Shown here piece after piece: positions 29,608 to 38,450 of a DNA stretch of 38,451 nucleotides. The translations under genes and the position numbers were made by a program. Origin of the DNA: Verrucomicrobiales bacterium (GTDB lineage Bacteria; Verrucomicrobiota; Verrucomicrobiia; Limisphaerales; UBA9464); contig JAIXXC010000050.1 of assembly GCA_027490985.1 (NCBI GenBank), forward strand, positions 1-38,451. The letters are read 5' to 3'. The notes under the pieces are model-generated. The model did no database searches, was not told the DNA's origin, and was given only the letters and a program-made list of their open reading frames with translations. The number at the start of each line of letters is the position of its first letter. Positions within the stretch are counted from its first letter, which is position 1.

Positions 29608-31089
29608 ATGGCGTTCCTGTCGTTCCACGGAGTTTCCAAGGCATTCCCGGGAGTCCAGGCGCTCTCGGAGGTCTCGTTTTCCGTGGCCGAAGGGGCCTGC
29701 CATGCGCTCATGGGCGAGAATGGCGCCGGCAAGAGCACCCTTGGAAAGATCCTGGCCGGCATCGAGGTCGCCGATGCGGGCGAGATCCGTCTCGACGGGC
29801 GTCCCATCGCCCCGCGCAACCCGGCCGAGGCCCGGGCGCTGGGCATCGCCATGGTCCATCAGGAGCTGGCTTTCTGCCCCGACCTTTCCATCGCCGAAAA
29901 CCTCTGCCTGGGGAGTTGGCCGCACCGGCAGGGGTGGGTGGACCGGCAGGCCATGCGCGACAAGGCCCGGCGCCTGCTGGCCGAAGTCGGGTTCGAGCAG
30001 GATGTCGACCGGCTCGTCGGCGAGTTGACCACCGGTCAGGAGCAGTTGCTGCAGATCGCCGCCGCCGTGGGCACGGGGGCCCGGATCCTCGTTTTTGATG
30101 AGCCCACCAGTTCGTTGTCCGCCGTCGAGAGCGAGCGCCTGTTCGGGCTGCTGGCCGACCTCAAGCGCCGGGGGTTCACCCTCGTGTACGTGTCTCATCG
30201 GATGGAGGAGATCTTCCGCCTGTGCGACACCATCACGGTGCTCCGCGATGGGCGGCATGTGTCGACAGAACCGGCGGCCGACTCCGATCAGGAACGCCTG
30301 GTGCGGCAGATGGTCGGTCGTTCGGTCGAATCCTTCGAGCCGGCCCATCTCGGCCGTCGACTTGGAGAACCGGTGCTCCGGGTCGAGGGGCTTTCGTCCG
30401 GAACCCGTTTCCAGGAGGTGAGTCTGACCCTCCGGCAGGGCGAGATCCTCGGATTGGCCGGCCTGGTGGGCGCCGGGCGCAGCGAGTTGGCGCGGGCGAT
30501 CTTCGGACTCGATCCCGACCGCACGGGAACGGTGTCGGTGGGCGGGCGCCGTCTGCCTTGCGGCGATGTCTCCGCCGCGATGGACGCCGGCGTGGGTCTC
30601 CTGCCCGAAGATCGCAAGCGCCAGGGACTGGTACTGGGGTTGAATTGCCGCGAGAACGGTTCGCTGGCGGTGCTGGATCGCTGGTCACGATGGGGCTGGA
30701 TCGACCGCCGACGCGAACGGGACGAGATCGGGGAACTGGTCCGTCGGTTGCGGGTCAAGACCCCCTCTCTCGAGGCCGGCATCGCCGGGTTGAGCGGCGG
30801 CAACCAGCAGAAGATCGCGCTCGCCAAGTGGCTGGCCCGCGAATGCCGCGTGTTGGTGGTGGATGAGCCGACCCGGGGTGTCGATGTCGCGGCCAAGGCC
30901 GAGATCCATCGATTGCTCGATCAACTGGCCTGCGAGGGGATGGCCATCCTGTTGATCTCCAGTGAACTGCCCGAGGTGATGGGCCTCAGTCGCCGCCTGC
31001 TGGTCCTGCGCGGGGGGCGGATCGCCGCCGAATTCCAGCGGTCTGAATTCCAACAGGCGGCGATCCTGAACCACATGGTCGGCCTTTGA
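29608..31089 (+). CDS. sugar-type ABC transporter ATP-binding protein (RbsA/MglA-like)
   Basis: The protein has 493 residues with two fused ABC cassettes, the layout of RbsA/MglA/XylG proteins. Cassette 1: Walker A 'GENGAGKST' (36-44), Q-loop Gln85, signature 'LTTGQEQ' (140-146, weaker than LSGGQ), Walker B 'LVFDEPTSSL' and switch His197. Cassette 2: a degenerate Walker A 'GLVGAGRSELAR' without Lys, as is normal for the family, 'GVGLLPEDRKRQGL', signature 'LSGGNQQK' (395-402) and 'VLVVDEPTRGVD'. It would energise uptake of a sugar, nucleoside or related molecule. No permease or binding-protein gene is adjacent on either side, so the substrate cannot be guessed and the partners must lie elsewhere. 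The following gene is convergent. Confidence 0.88.
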   Translation: MAFLSFHGVSKAFPGVQALSEVSFSVAEGACHALMGENGAGKSTLGKILAGIEVADAGEIRLDGRPIAPRNPAEARALGIAMVHQELAFCPDLSIAENLCLGSWPHRQGWVDRQAMRDKARRLLAEVGFEQDVDRLVGELTTGQEQLLQIAAAVGTGARILVFDEPTSSLSAVESERLFGLLADLKRRGFTLVYVSHRMEEIFRLCDTITVLRDGRHVSTEPAADSDQERLVRQMVGRSVESFEPAHLGRRLGEPVLRVEGLSSGTRFQEVSLTLRQGEILGLAGLVGAGRSELARAIFGLDPDRTGTVSVGGRRLPCGDVSAAMDAGVGLLPEDRKRQGLVLGLNCRENGSLAVLDRWSRWGWIDRRRERDEIGELVRRLRVKTPSLEAGIAGLSGGNQQKIALAKWLARECRVLVVDEPTRGVDVAAKAEIHRLLDQLACEGMAILLISSELPEVMGLSRRLLVLRGGRIAAEFQRSEFQQAAILNHMVGL

Positions 31090-31167
31090 GGTCGAGGCCC
31101 CCCCGGTTGCGCGCTTTGGGGGCGGACGACTGAAAGCCCCAGGGGCCATCGGCTTGCCGATCCGGAA

Positions 31168-32346
31168 TCAGCCCACCGGGTGGAATCCGCGCTCGGCGAA
31201 GCGGGCCAGGGTCCAGGCGTATTCGCAGGCCAGTTGGTCCACCACATCGCGCTGTTTCAGGTCGGCGGGCATGACCTCCCAGGTGTAGGTCTCCATCTCG
31301 AAATGCTGACAGAGGCCGGGATCGGATTTCACGGCATCGAGCACGCCGACGAGGTGGTCGGCCGTGGTGTCGAAACCGCCCCGGGGTTCGGCGTGCAGCG
31401 GGATGTGGAAATGGATGCGCCACTCGGGCAGGGGCGCGCCCGCGGACGGGGAGGGGGTGGCCAGGGCGTCGTTCAAATCGGCGTACCGCACGAGCGTTCC
31501 GTCGGAGCGTCGCTCGATCACCTGATGGAAGTAGATGTCTTCGGCGAAGGCCTGAAGCGCCTGACGAATCCCGGCGGTGGGTCGCACGCTCAGGGCGTTG
31601 CTCAGATGGATCTTGCTCAGACGGATGCCGGCCGACCGCAGACGGGCGAGCGCCTCGGCGGGGGATTCGAATTCGATGGCCAGGTGGCAGCAGTCGTAGT
31701 TCACGCCCAGACGCCGCTCGAGTCGGGGGTCTCCGGGGCGCATGGCGCGCAGCGCGTCGAACCAATCGACACATTCGGCGGTGGTCTCGAGCGTGCACAG
31801 GGGTTCGGGCTCCAGCCCCAGGTGCAGGTCGTGGCCCGATCGGTTGGACAGCTCTTCGAGAAAGTCCACGCACTCCCAGAGCTGGAGCAGCGCGCGCTGA
31901 CGCTCCTCGGGCGAGCGCCGGAAGGCTTTGTAGGAGACCGGCACGGTGCTGACGCTGCCGGCCACCCCCGGCGGCAGCAGTTCGGTCAGGATGTGGAAGA
32001 GCCGCCGGGTGTACTCCAGCCGTTCCGGTTGGGACCAGTCGGGGGCGTACACCTGTTCCTTGACCCGTTGACCGTGGAACTGCCCATACGGGAACCCGTT
32101 GATGGTGAACACGTAGGCGTTGTGGCGCTTCAACCACTCCTGGAACGCCCGCAACGTGGCCGGTTCGATGAGTTCCCGGGAGGCCCGGTCGCTGAGCCGG
32201 AGGCCGATGGCATACGGTCGGCCGCCCGAGACGCGGGCCTGCACCGAGCGGGTGTGGCGCTCCAGACCCGCGAAGGTCTCCGGCCAGTCCTCCCCGCGAT
32301 GGATGTTGGTGCAATAGGCCAGGTGCAGTCCGTCGGTCAGTTGCAT
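31168..32346 (-). CDS. eboE: EboE-like TIM-barrel protein
   Basis: The protein has 392 residues. The N-terminus 'LTDGLHLAYCTNIHRGEDW' followed by 'YAIGLRLSDRASRELIEP' is what I know from EboE, the sugar-isomerase-like TIM-barrel member of the ebo (EDB) cluster, which in cyanobacteria and pseudomonads acts in export or trafficking of secondary metabolites. Metal or substrate residues of a xylose isomerase-like barrel can be seen: 'HLGLEPEPLCTLET', 'GVNYDCCHLAIEFES', 'LSKIHLSNAL' and 'HFEMETYTWEVMP'. No signal peptide is present. The other ebo genes (eboA-D, F) are not in the window, so it is an orphan here. The ATG at 32346 fits the family start. The chemical reaction is not established for the family. 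Confidence 0.75.
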   Translation of the reverse strand: MQLTDGLHLAYCTNIHRGEDWPETFAGLERHTRSVQARVSGGRPYAIGLRLSDRASRELIEPATLRAFQEWLKRHNAYVFTINGFPYGQFHGQRVKEQVYAPDWSQPERLEYTRRLFHILTELLPPGVAGSVSTVPVSYKAFRRSPEERQRALLQLWECVDFLEELSNRSGHDLHLGLEPEPLCTLETTAECVDWFDALRAMRPGDPRLERRLGVNYDCCHLAIEFESPAEALARLRSAGIRLSKIHLSNALSVRPTAGIRQALQAFAEDIYFHQVIERRSDGTLVRYADLNDALATPSPSAGAPLPEWRIHFHIPLHAEPRGGFDTTADHLVGVLDAVKSDPGLCQHFEMETYTWEVMPADLKQRDVVDQLACEYAWTLARFAERGFHPVG

Positions 32347-32426
32347 GTCAGGGAATTGAACCCCGGCTGAACCGGGAGCAAAAGCCCACTTTTGGCGAAA
32401 GCGCCCGCAAGCATCCTTTCCAGTTT

Positions 32427-34274
32427 GTGGACAAGCGTTACCGTGGGGCGGTGCACAGGCATTGGATTTCGGGGGGCTTGGTCGTCTTGATCGGGTGGTC
32501 CATTTCCCTCTCCGCGCAGTCGGTCGTGATCAGCGAGGTGATGTACGAACCGCCCGGTGGCTCCGCCTATGCGGAGGCCGAATATCTCGAGCTCTTCAAT
32601 GCCGGTTCGCTTCCGGCAGACCTCTCCGGAGCCACGTTCTCGGCGGGCCTCGTCTTCACGTTTCCCACGCCCTTCACCTTGCAACCCAAGGCCCGGGCGG
32701 TGATCGCCCGCAATCGGACGCTGCTGGCCGCCCGATACGGAACGGTGCCCGGACTGGTGCCGGGATCCTACACCGGGGCCCTGAACAACGGGGGCGAAAG
32801 CGTCATCCTCAACGCGTTCAATGGCACCGTCCTGGCCCAGGTCAAATACGGGGTCGATGGGGCTTGGCCCGCCCGGCCGGCCGGCAACGGCGGATCGATC
32901 GAACTCATCGACCCGGCCGGGGATCCCGCGGCCGCCGAGAATTGGCGGGCCAGCGCCGAGTACTTCGGATCCCCGGGAGTGGCGGGGGTGGGTATCCCGA
33001 ACCGGGTGGTCGTCAATGAATTGCTCGCCCACACCGATCCGCCGCTCGAAGACGCGGTGGAATTGTTCAACCGCACCGACCAACCGATCGACGTCGGCGG
33101 TTGGTTCCTTTCGAATGATCTGGCCGATCCTTTCCGATTCCGCATTCCCACCGGGACGGTGGTGCCTCCCCGCGGTTTCAGGATGATCTACGAGTACCAG
33201 TTCAATCCGCTTCAGCCTGCCGCCGGTCGCACAGCCTTCACCTTCAGTGCCGCTCGCGGCGGCCTGGTGAGTCTCCTGTCGGCCGACGCCGCCGGCGTTC
33301 CGCGTCGCTGGGAAGACGTCCAGGAGTTTCCCGCCAGCCCCAATGGGGTGAGCTTCGGTCGACACCCCGATGGAGAAGGCCCCTTCCTGTTGATGCAGCG
33401 CATGACCCTGGGCACCGGCATCGACAATTCGATGGATCCGCTCTTGCTGAACATCTTCCGTCAGGGCCTGGGCGGCACCAACGCGCCGCATGCCCTGGGT
33501 CCGGTGGTATTCCGCCGGCTCCGATATGCCGCTCCGGCCGGAGAGATCGAGTTCGTGGAACTCGAGAACGTGTCCGCGGCGACCGTGCCCTTGTACGATC
33601 GGGCCTACCCGACCAACGGGTGGCGCATTGAGGGCGGCATCGGCTTCGAATTCGCAGAACCCCAGGCCATGCCGCCGGGGGCCCGCTGGATCGTGGCCAA
33701 CACCAACAATCCGGCGGCGGTGCGCCGCTTGCTGGGGTTGTCCGAGTCGCAGGTGGTGCTGGGGCCCTACACCGGTCAACTCGCCTCCGGAGGGGAGCGG
33801 GTGAGTCTGGTTCGGCCCGACACCCCCCAATTGCCGCCCCGGCCCGATGCCGGTTTTGTGCCGTATTACGAGGTCGAGCATCTCGATTACCGTTCGGCGG
33901 CCCCCTGGCCCCCCGAGGCGGCCTCCGCAGACCGGTGTCTGACGCGGGTCGTCGTCACCGAGCCCGGCTATCTGCCTTCCAATTGGCGGTCCGAGCCGCT
34001 GGTGCCGATCCAGCCGGTGCGTCCCACCCTCGCCGTGGAGCGGGTGTCCGCCGAGGGGGTCCGAATCCGTACCCGCGGGCCGCGCGACCAGGGCTGGATC
34101 CTGGAAAGGGTGCTGCTGTCGGGCACCTCCACCGTCACCCCGGTGGCGACCGTCTTGAGTGGCACCTACTCGGTGCCACCGGGAGTCCTCCAGCCCGATG
34201 GCACCATCGAACGCACCCTCGAGTGGAGCACGACCGACTCGGGCGGATTGTGGCGGATCCGACTCAATCCGTGA
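32427..34274 (+). CDS. secreted protein with three lamin-tail-like domains
   Basis: The protein has 615 residues. A signal peptide precedes 'SLSAQSVVISEVMYEPPGG'. Three lamin-tail-like (LTD) units can be traced: the first at about 33-165 ('VVISEVMYEPPGG' ... 'EYLELFNAGSLPADLSG'), the second at about 191-320 ('VVVNELLAHTDPPLEDAVEL' ... 'GGWFLSNDLADPFRFRIP'), and a diverged third at about 355-500 ('VVFRRLRYAAPAGEIEFVEL' ... 'GWRIEGG'). Such immunoglobulin-like beta domains occur in surface-exposed or exported bacterial proteins. A further C-terminal beta-rich region follows with no catalytic domain visible. The start is a GTG at 32427; a GTG at 32451 would give a shorter signal peptide. It lies opposite to eboE and converges with the ThuA-domain gene. 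Confidence 0.75.
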   Translation: MDKRYRGAVHRHWISGGLVVLIGWSISLSAQSVVISEVMYEPPGGSAYAEAEYLELFNAGSLPADLSGATFSAGLVFTFPTPFTLQPKARAVIARNRTLLAARYGTVPGLVPGSYTGALNNGGESVILNAFNGTVLAQVKYGVDGAWPARPAGNGGSIELIDPAGDPAAAENWRASAEYFGSPGVAGVGIPNRVVVNELLAHTDPPLEDAVELFNRTDQPIDVGGWFLSNDLADPFRFRIPTGTVVPPRGFRMIYEYQFNPLQPAAGRTAFTFSAARGGLVSLLSADAAGVPRRWEDVQEFPASPNGVSFGRHPDGEGPFLLMQRMTLGTGIDNSMDPLLLNIFRQGLGGTNAPHALGPVVFRRLRYAAPAGEIEFVELENVSAATVPLYDRAYPTNGWRIEGGIGFEFAEPQAMPPGARWIVANTNNPAAVRRLLGLSESQVVLGPYTGQLASGGERVSLVRPDTPQLPPRPDAGFVPYYEVEHLDYRSAAPWPPEAASADRCLTRVVVTEPGYLPSNWRSEPLVPIQPVRPTLAVERVSAEGVRIRTRGPRDQGWILERVLLSGTSTVTPVATVLSGTYSVPPGVLQPDGTIERTLEWSTTDSGGLWRIRLNP

Positions 34275-34377
34275 GCTTGAGTCGAGCCTGTGTCCGAGGC
34301 CCGGTGTGTGCCTGGGCCGGGGTTGGTTCGGGTTCGGGGCGGGCGCTCTTGGGGTTTCTCAATACCCCTGAAAATGG

Positions 34378-34411
34378 CCCAGCACCGGAGGCGTGCGCTT
34401 CCGGTGCTGGG
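34378..34411. terminator. inverted repeat between convergent genes, possible bidirectional terminator
   Basis: CCCAGCACCGGA (34378-34389) and TCCGGTGCTGGG (34400-34411) form a perfect 12-bp stem with a 10-base loop. It lies between the lamin-tail gene (plus, ends 34274) and the ThuA gene (minus, ends 34450). On the minus strand it is followed by CCATTTT, a weak T-run; the plus side has none. Confidence 0.55.
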
Positions 34412-34449
34412 GATCGTCGAAGGGTCGAGGCCGGTGTTCCGGCCAAGCC

Positions 34450-35448
34450 TCACTTCAGTTCGTGCGATTCGACTTTCACCCCCTTCTTGAAGGTGTTGAA
34501 GCCGAACATCGAAGGCTCGAACGGGCCGACCGGGCTCACATCGGCCTTTTTCGGAACATTCAACCCCGTCAGGGAGTAGGCCGCGTTCACGAAGAGCCGA
34601 CGAAGGTCTTCGCTGCGCAGGTCGGTGGCGGCACCGATGGTGGTGCACAGAATCTGGGATGTGTGGCCCGAGGCTCCCTTGTGGTCGCGCAGCCAGACCA
34701 AGGGCATGGCCGGCTTGCCGAGGTTCGGGGGATCGTTGGGCTGCATCCCGGTCAGGACCTGGCCATGCATCAGGATCGTGGCGTCTTTCGGGAAGTCGGC
34801 GTTGACGCCGTACACGTCGCTCGGTCCGAACACGTCGAACACCCCGTTGAGGATCGGATGCTGCGCGTTGCGGCCGTCGATCACGCCGCGCGTGGCCTCC
34901 TTGCCGTGGTGACCGTGATGGTAGGTCCACGATTCGCCGACGGTCTTGCCGCCGAATCCGCCGCCCTTGGCCGTCCAGGAGTACGACGCATAAGGGCTCT
35001 GCTTGTTGCGCTCGTAGTTGAATGCGTGGGTCGCCGTCCGCACCACCATCATGGGCTTGCCGCTGTCCAGATAGCGGACGAAGTGCTCCATGTCGGCATC
35101 GGGCAGTTCCCGGAACCGGAACTGATTGACCACCAGATCGGCCGAGGCCAGCAGATGCATGCCCGGGATGTTCGTCTGGTTGTTCGGGTTGATCGTTCCG
35201 TCGGCATCCTGACTGAAGAGCACGATGCATTTGAACCCGTGCTTCTGGGAGAGGATTTTGCCCATCTGGGGCAGACTCTCCTCGGAACGATATTCCTCGT
35301 CGCCGCTCAGGAAGACGAGGGTCTTGCCGTTGGCCGTTCCGGCTTTGGGTTCGTAGGTGACCCAGGATCCGGCGAATGTGGGCAGCGCGAAGGCCAGCAG
35401 CGAGACCAGCGACAAGGTCAGGCCGCGGGAAGGGGCGTTGAGTTTCAT
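34450..35448 (-). CDS. secreted ThuA-like domain protein
   Basis: The protein has 332 residues from the ATG at 35448, which gives a clear signal peptide ('LTLSLVSLLAFALPTFAG'). The body has the class I glutamine amidotransferase-like ThuA pattern: 'KTLVFLSGDEEYRSEESLP' with a long first strand and acidic loop, 'SADLVVNQFRFRELPDADME', 'LDSGKPMMVVRTATHAFNY', and a histidine-rich 'TYHHGHHGKEATRG'. ThuA proteins are linked to trehalose and other sugar metabolism, and many secreted forms occur in planctomycetes and verrucomicrobia. The catalytic Cys of true amidotransferases is not seen at the expected elbow, where the sequence reads 'VVRTATHAF'. The substrate is unknown. The longer frame to 35628 is rejected because it lacks a signal peptide at its start. 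Confidence 0.8.
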   Translation of the reverse strand: MKLNAPSRGLTLSLVSLLAFALPTFAGSWVTYEPKAGTANGKTLVFLSGDEEYRSEESLPQMGKILSQKHGFKCIVLFSQDADGTINPNNQTNIPGMHLLASADLVVNQFRFRELPDADMEHFVRYLDSGKPMMVVRTATHAFNYERNKQSPYASYSWTAKGGGFGGKTVGESWTYHHGHHGKEATRGVIDGRNAQHPILNGVFDVFGPSDVYGVNADFPKDATILMHGQVLTGMQPNDPPNLGKPAMPLVWLRDHKGASGHTSQILCTTIGAATDLRSEDLRRLFVNAAYSLTGLNVPKKADVSPVGPFEPSMFGFNTFKKGVKVESHELK

Positions 35449-35710
35449 AGGCGTGGACTCGATTTCATCACGTCCCCGGGGCTCAGGCCAGCCTTTCGGC
35501 GGAACATCGCCCGAGTCAGGGCAGGGCGTTCGGTGGGCGCAAGTTGTGTCAAAATGGCGCTCGTTGACCCGGAAAAGCCCCCGGGCCCCGAATCTCGAGT
35601 GACGGTGTGCCCGGGAAAATGGCCCCAATCGGGTTGGCCCCGCTCATGCTTCCGTCGGCACGGGCTCCGACTGAGCGGGGGTGTTTCGCCTGAAACCTAC
35701 CCGTCTCCGA

Positions 35711-36949
35711 ATGAGTCCGATGAAACCAGTGAACAAAATCGCCTCGGGCGACTCCAACGTTTCCAGAGACATGAAAACCACTCTCAAGACCAAGCGGTCG
35801 GGCTCCCCGTCTCATACGACTTCGACCCCGGCCCAGCCGGTTCGGGCGCGGTCTTCGTCGGTGAAGTCGCGATCCCGACGTTCGCGCAAGGCGGTCGTGT
35901 CCAAGCGGGCTCGTCCGATCGCCCTGCCACCGACTCCGGTGGCCGATCGGAATCGCATCTCGGTTCCGCGGGGTCCGCAACCTCCGGTCCAGGCGGTGAT
36001 CCCGTTGCAGACGCTGGCGACCTCGAGGGCCTTGCCGGTCCAAGTCGAGGGCGACCTGACCGGGACTGCGGTCTTGCGGGGTGTCCGCCTGCCCGAGACC
36101 TCCGAGCGCGGCGTGTGGGATGAGCATTCGTCCCTACGGCTCTATCTCCGCGATGCGGTCGAGACGCCGTTGCTCACGGCCCAAGAAGAGGTTGAACTGG
36201 CCCGCCGCATCCAGAAGGGGGATGACGCCGCCCGAGAGCACATGATCCGCGCCAATCTGCGGTTGGTGATCAAGATCGCCCGGGAATACGAAGACTACGG
36301 CCTTCCGCTGCTCGACTTGGTGAACGAGGGCAACATCGGCCTGATGCGCGCGGTGGAACGGTTCGATCCGGACCGGGGTGCCAAGCTCTCGACCTACGCC
36401 GCCTGGTGGATCAAGCAGTCCATCAAGCGGGCGCTGTCCAACCAGTCCAAGTCCATCCGGTTGCCCATCCATATCGTCCAGGAGTTGGCCCGGATGAAAA
36501 AGGCCGAGGTGCGCCTCGAGGCCGATCTGGGTCGCCCCGCCACCGACGTGGAGTTGGCGGGCGAGCTCGAGGCCGATGTCGACGACATCCGTCGCTGGCG
36601 CGAGGCCGCTGCGGTGGGGGCCACGTCGCTGGACGCCCCGATCGGCAACGACCCCGAGTCGAACCGCATCGCCGACGTCATCGCCGACGAATCGGCGGTG
36701 ATGCCCTGGGCCGGGGTCAGCGAATCGAGCAACGCCGAACTCATGCGCGAGCTGGTCGGGTCGCTCAATCCGCGAGAACAGGTCATCCTCAACCAGCGCT
36801 TTGCGCTCGAAGGCGGCGATCCCCGCACGCTCGAGGAGATCGGTGCCGATTTCGGCCTCACCCGCGAACGCATCCGTCAGCTCGAGGCCGCCGCTCTGCG
36901 GAAGCTCCGCGACCGGTTCCTGGCGCGCGAGGCGATGGCCGAGGCCTGA
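35711..36949 (+). CDS. RpoD-like sigma-70 family RNA polymerase sigma factor
   Basis: The protein has 412 residues from the ATG at 35711. Other in-frame starts are GTG 35681, ATG 35720 and ATG 35771, and none has a clear Shine-Dalgarno. The first 100 or so residues are basic, low-complexity and rich in Ser, Lys, Arg and Pro, with no region 1.1 visible. Region 1.2 starts at 'DEHSSLRLYLRDAVETPLLT'. Region 2 contains 'ANLRLVIKIAREYEDYGLPL', 'LDLVNEGNIGLMRAVERFDP' and 'KLSTYAAWWIKQSIKRAL'. Region 3 is 'SIRLPIHIVQELARMKKAEV', and region 4 ends with 'TLEEIGADFGLTRERIRQLE'. Regions 2.4 and 4.2 look complete, so it should bind -10/-35 promoters. The divergent 'NPREQVILNQRF' stretch and unusual N-terminus suggest an alternative rather than the main housekeeping factor; this is inference. 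Confidence 0.88.
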   Translation: MSPMKPVNKIASGDSNVSRDMKTTLKTKRSGSPSHTTSTPAQPVRARSSSVKSRSRRSRKAVVSKRARPIALPPTPVADRNRISVPRGPQPPVQAVIPLQTLATSRALPVQVEGDLTGTAVLRGVRLPETSERGVWDEHSSLRLYLRDAVETPLLTAQEEVELARRIQKGDDAAREHMIRANLRLVIKIAREYEDYGLPLLDLVNEGNIGLMRAVERFDPDRGAKLSTYAAWWIKQSIKRALSNQSKSIRLPIHIVQELARMKKAEVRLEADLGRPATDVELAGELEADVDDIRRWREAAAVGATSLDAPIGNDPESNRIADVIADESAVMPWAGVSESSNAELMRELVGSLNPREQVILNQRFALEGGDPRTLEEIGADFGLTRERIRQLEAAALRKLRDRFLAREAMAEA

Positions 36950-36962
36950 GAGTTGCCAGGGC

Positions 36963-37011
36963 TTGGGGCTTCGGCTTCCGGGCGGGCCCAATGGGCCGAA
37001 ACCGACCCCAA
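36963..37011. terminator. inverted repeat between convergent genes
   Basis: TTGGGG (36963-36968) pairs with CCCCAA (37006-37011) and TTCGGC (36970-36975) pairs with GCCGAA (36995-37000). They give an interrupted long stem between the sigma factor gene and the convergent transporter gene. There is no strong T-run on either side, so termination activity is uncertain. Confidence 0.4.
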
Positions 37012-37064
37012 ACCCATCTGAACGCATCCGAAATTGCAGTTCAGGGAGCCCTTCGCACTGCTCA

Positions 37065-38450
37065 TCAGGCCGAAGCGGCTCCTGTTTCTTTCCTCCGTTG
37101 GAACCGTTCGCGGAGGGTCAGCAGGGCCGGTAGCAGGGTCATCGCGGCGACCATGCAGGTGGCCGTGCCCACCGCCATCACCCAGCCGAGGCTGCGGATG
37201 CCCCGGTGATCGGCGATGATCAGGCTGCCGAATCCGGCGATCGTGGTGAGGCCGGAGATGAGTACCGCCTTGCCCGTGCTCTTGCCGAGGATGGCGGGTG
37301 TCCGTTCCTCAGCGAATCGATTCAGGATGTGGATGCCGTTGGTGACGCCAATGCCGATGACCAGGGGCAGGGTCATGATGTTGGCCGGATTGAACGGGAT
37401 TCCGCTCACTCCCATGAAGCCCACCATCCACAGTGAACCCACCGCCACCGGGAACAGGGACAGGAACACCTGGATCGGAGACCGGAAGTGGATGAACACC
37501 AGCAGCACGATGGCACCCAGGGCCCATCCGGCCGCTTCGATGTAGGAGACCTTGAGGAGCTCGGTGTAGTAGTAGAGTTGGACCGGCGTTCCCGTGGCCG
37601 TCGGTGCGACCGAACGGATGTCCTTCACGAAGGCATGCTGGGCCTGGCGCTCCCAGACGTCTTCCTTCGGATAGACCAGGATCAGTTGCTTGCCGGTGAT
37701 CCCGATGAAGCGGTTCCTCAAGACCGGCGGCAGGTCCGACTCGCGGAGGCCGCCCGAATCGTCCTGCTGCTGCAGTGTGTTGAAGGTGTCGTGGATGTCC
37801 CGGAACAGCGCGTACTGGAAATGTCCCAATTGGCGGGCGTTGGCCTGACGATCCCCGCGGAACATCGACGAGCGCAGTTCGGAGATGGCCCCCCTCAGGG
37901 ACGTCAGGTGCTTGAGCAGCTCCTTCTCTTCGGGAGCGGTCTTTCGGACCTCATCGGCCGCGAGGGCCAGCAGTCCCTGCAGTCCCCAGAGCCGTTGACT
38001 GAAAGCGGTGAGGTCGAGCGGCCCGTCCGCAACCTGCGGGAAGGTGATCGAGCGGGTCTCCTGACGGATCTGGCGGATCAACTTCAACGGTTCGGTCGAA
38101 TCCTGGTTGAGGTAGTGGCCCATCGAGTCGACCCCGGCCACGGTCGGCAGGGCCTTCAGCTTCGCCTCGATCGCGGGAACCTCGGCCACCGACGGGACCA
38201 TCACGGCCCCGAAGAGCACCCCTTGCGCCCGTTCTTCGGAGGCGCCGCCCTTCCGAATCCGTGCAGCCTCGATAAGCTTCTTCTCGAAGATCACCGACGA
38301 GAGGCCGTCGCTCTGCATGTTGAGCAGGTTGTAGTCGAAGGAGACCCGCGCCGCATAGACGAAGCACAGGGCGCTGAGGCTCACCCCGGCTCCGAGCACC
38401 CACCACGGGCGTTCGAGCCAGAACCGCTCGGCCCGTTCGCGCCAATCGGG
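37065..38450 (-). CDS. MMPL/RND-family transporter, C-terminal half, cut by the window edge
   Basis: There are 461 residues in the window. The frame is open to the last base, so the N-terminal half lies outside; the GTG at 38399 is not the true start. It begins with the cytoplasmic end of the first half ('DWRERAERFWLERPWW'), then TM7 ('WVLGAGVSLSALCFVYAA'), a periplasmic domain of about 270 residues, and five more helices: 'WALGAIVLLVFIHF', 'VFLSLFPVAVGSLWMVGFMG', 'IMTLPLVIGIGVTNGIHIL', 'AVLISGLTTIAGFGSLIIAD', 'VMAVGTATCMVAAMTLLPAL'. The 'GIGVTNGIHILNRFAEE' stretch is the family's TM10 motif region. MMPL/HpnN-like pumps move lipids such as hopanoids or exported lipids across the inner membrane; the substrate here is unknown. 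Confidence 0.87.
   Translation of the reverse strand, partial: PDWRERAERFWLERPWWVLGAGVSLSALCFVYAARVSFDYNLLNMQSDGLSSVIFEKKLIEAARIRKGGASEERAQGVLFGAVMVPSVAEVPAIEAKLKALPTVAGVDSMGHYLNQDSTEPLKLIRQIRQETRSITFPQVADGPLDLTAFSQRLWGLQGLLALAADEVRKTAPEEKELLKHLTSLRGAISELRSSMFRGDRQANARQLGHFQYALFRDIHDTFNTLQQQDDSGGLRESDLPPVLRNRFIGITGKQLILVYPKEDVWERQAQHAFVKDIRSVAPTATGTPVQLYYYTELLKVSYIEAAGWALGAIVLLVFIHFRSPIQVFLSLFPVAVGSLWMVGFMGVSGIPFNPANIMTLPLVIGIGVTNGIHILNRFAEERTPAILGKSTGKAVLISGLTTIAGFGSLIIADHRGIRSLGWVMAVGTATCMVAAMTLLPALLTLRERFQRRKETGAASA

Noticed and set aside
28072-30348. A 758-codon minus-strand frame antisense to hisS and the ABC ATPase
   Set aside because: It is a shadow frame; only its last 25 codons (28072-28149) are meaningful, as the leader peptide of ilvB.
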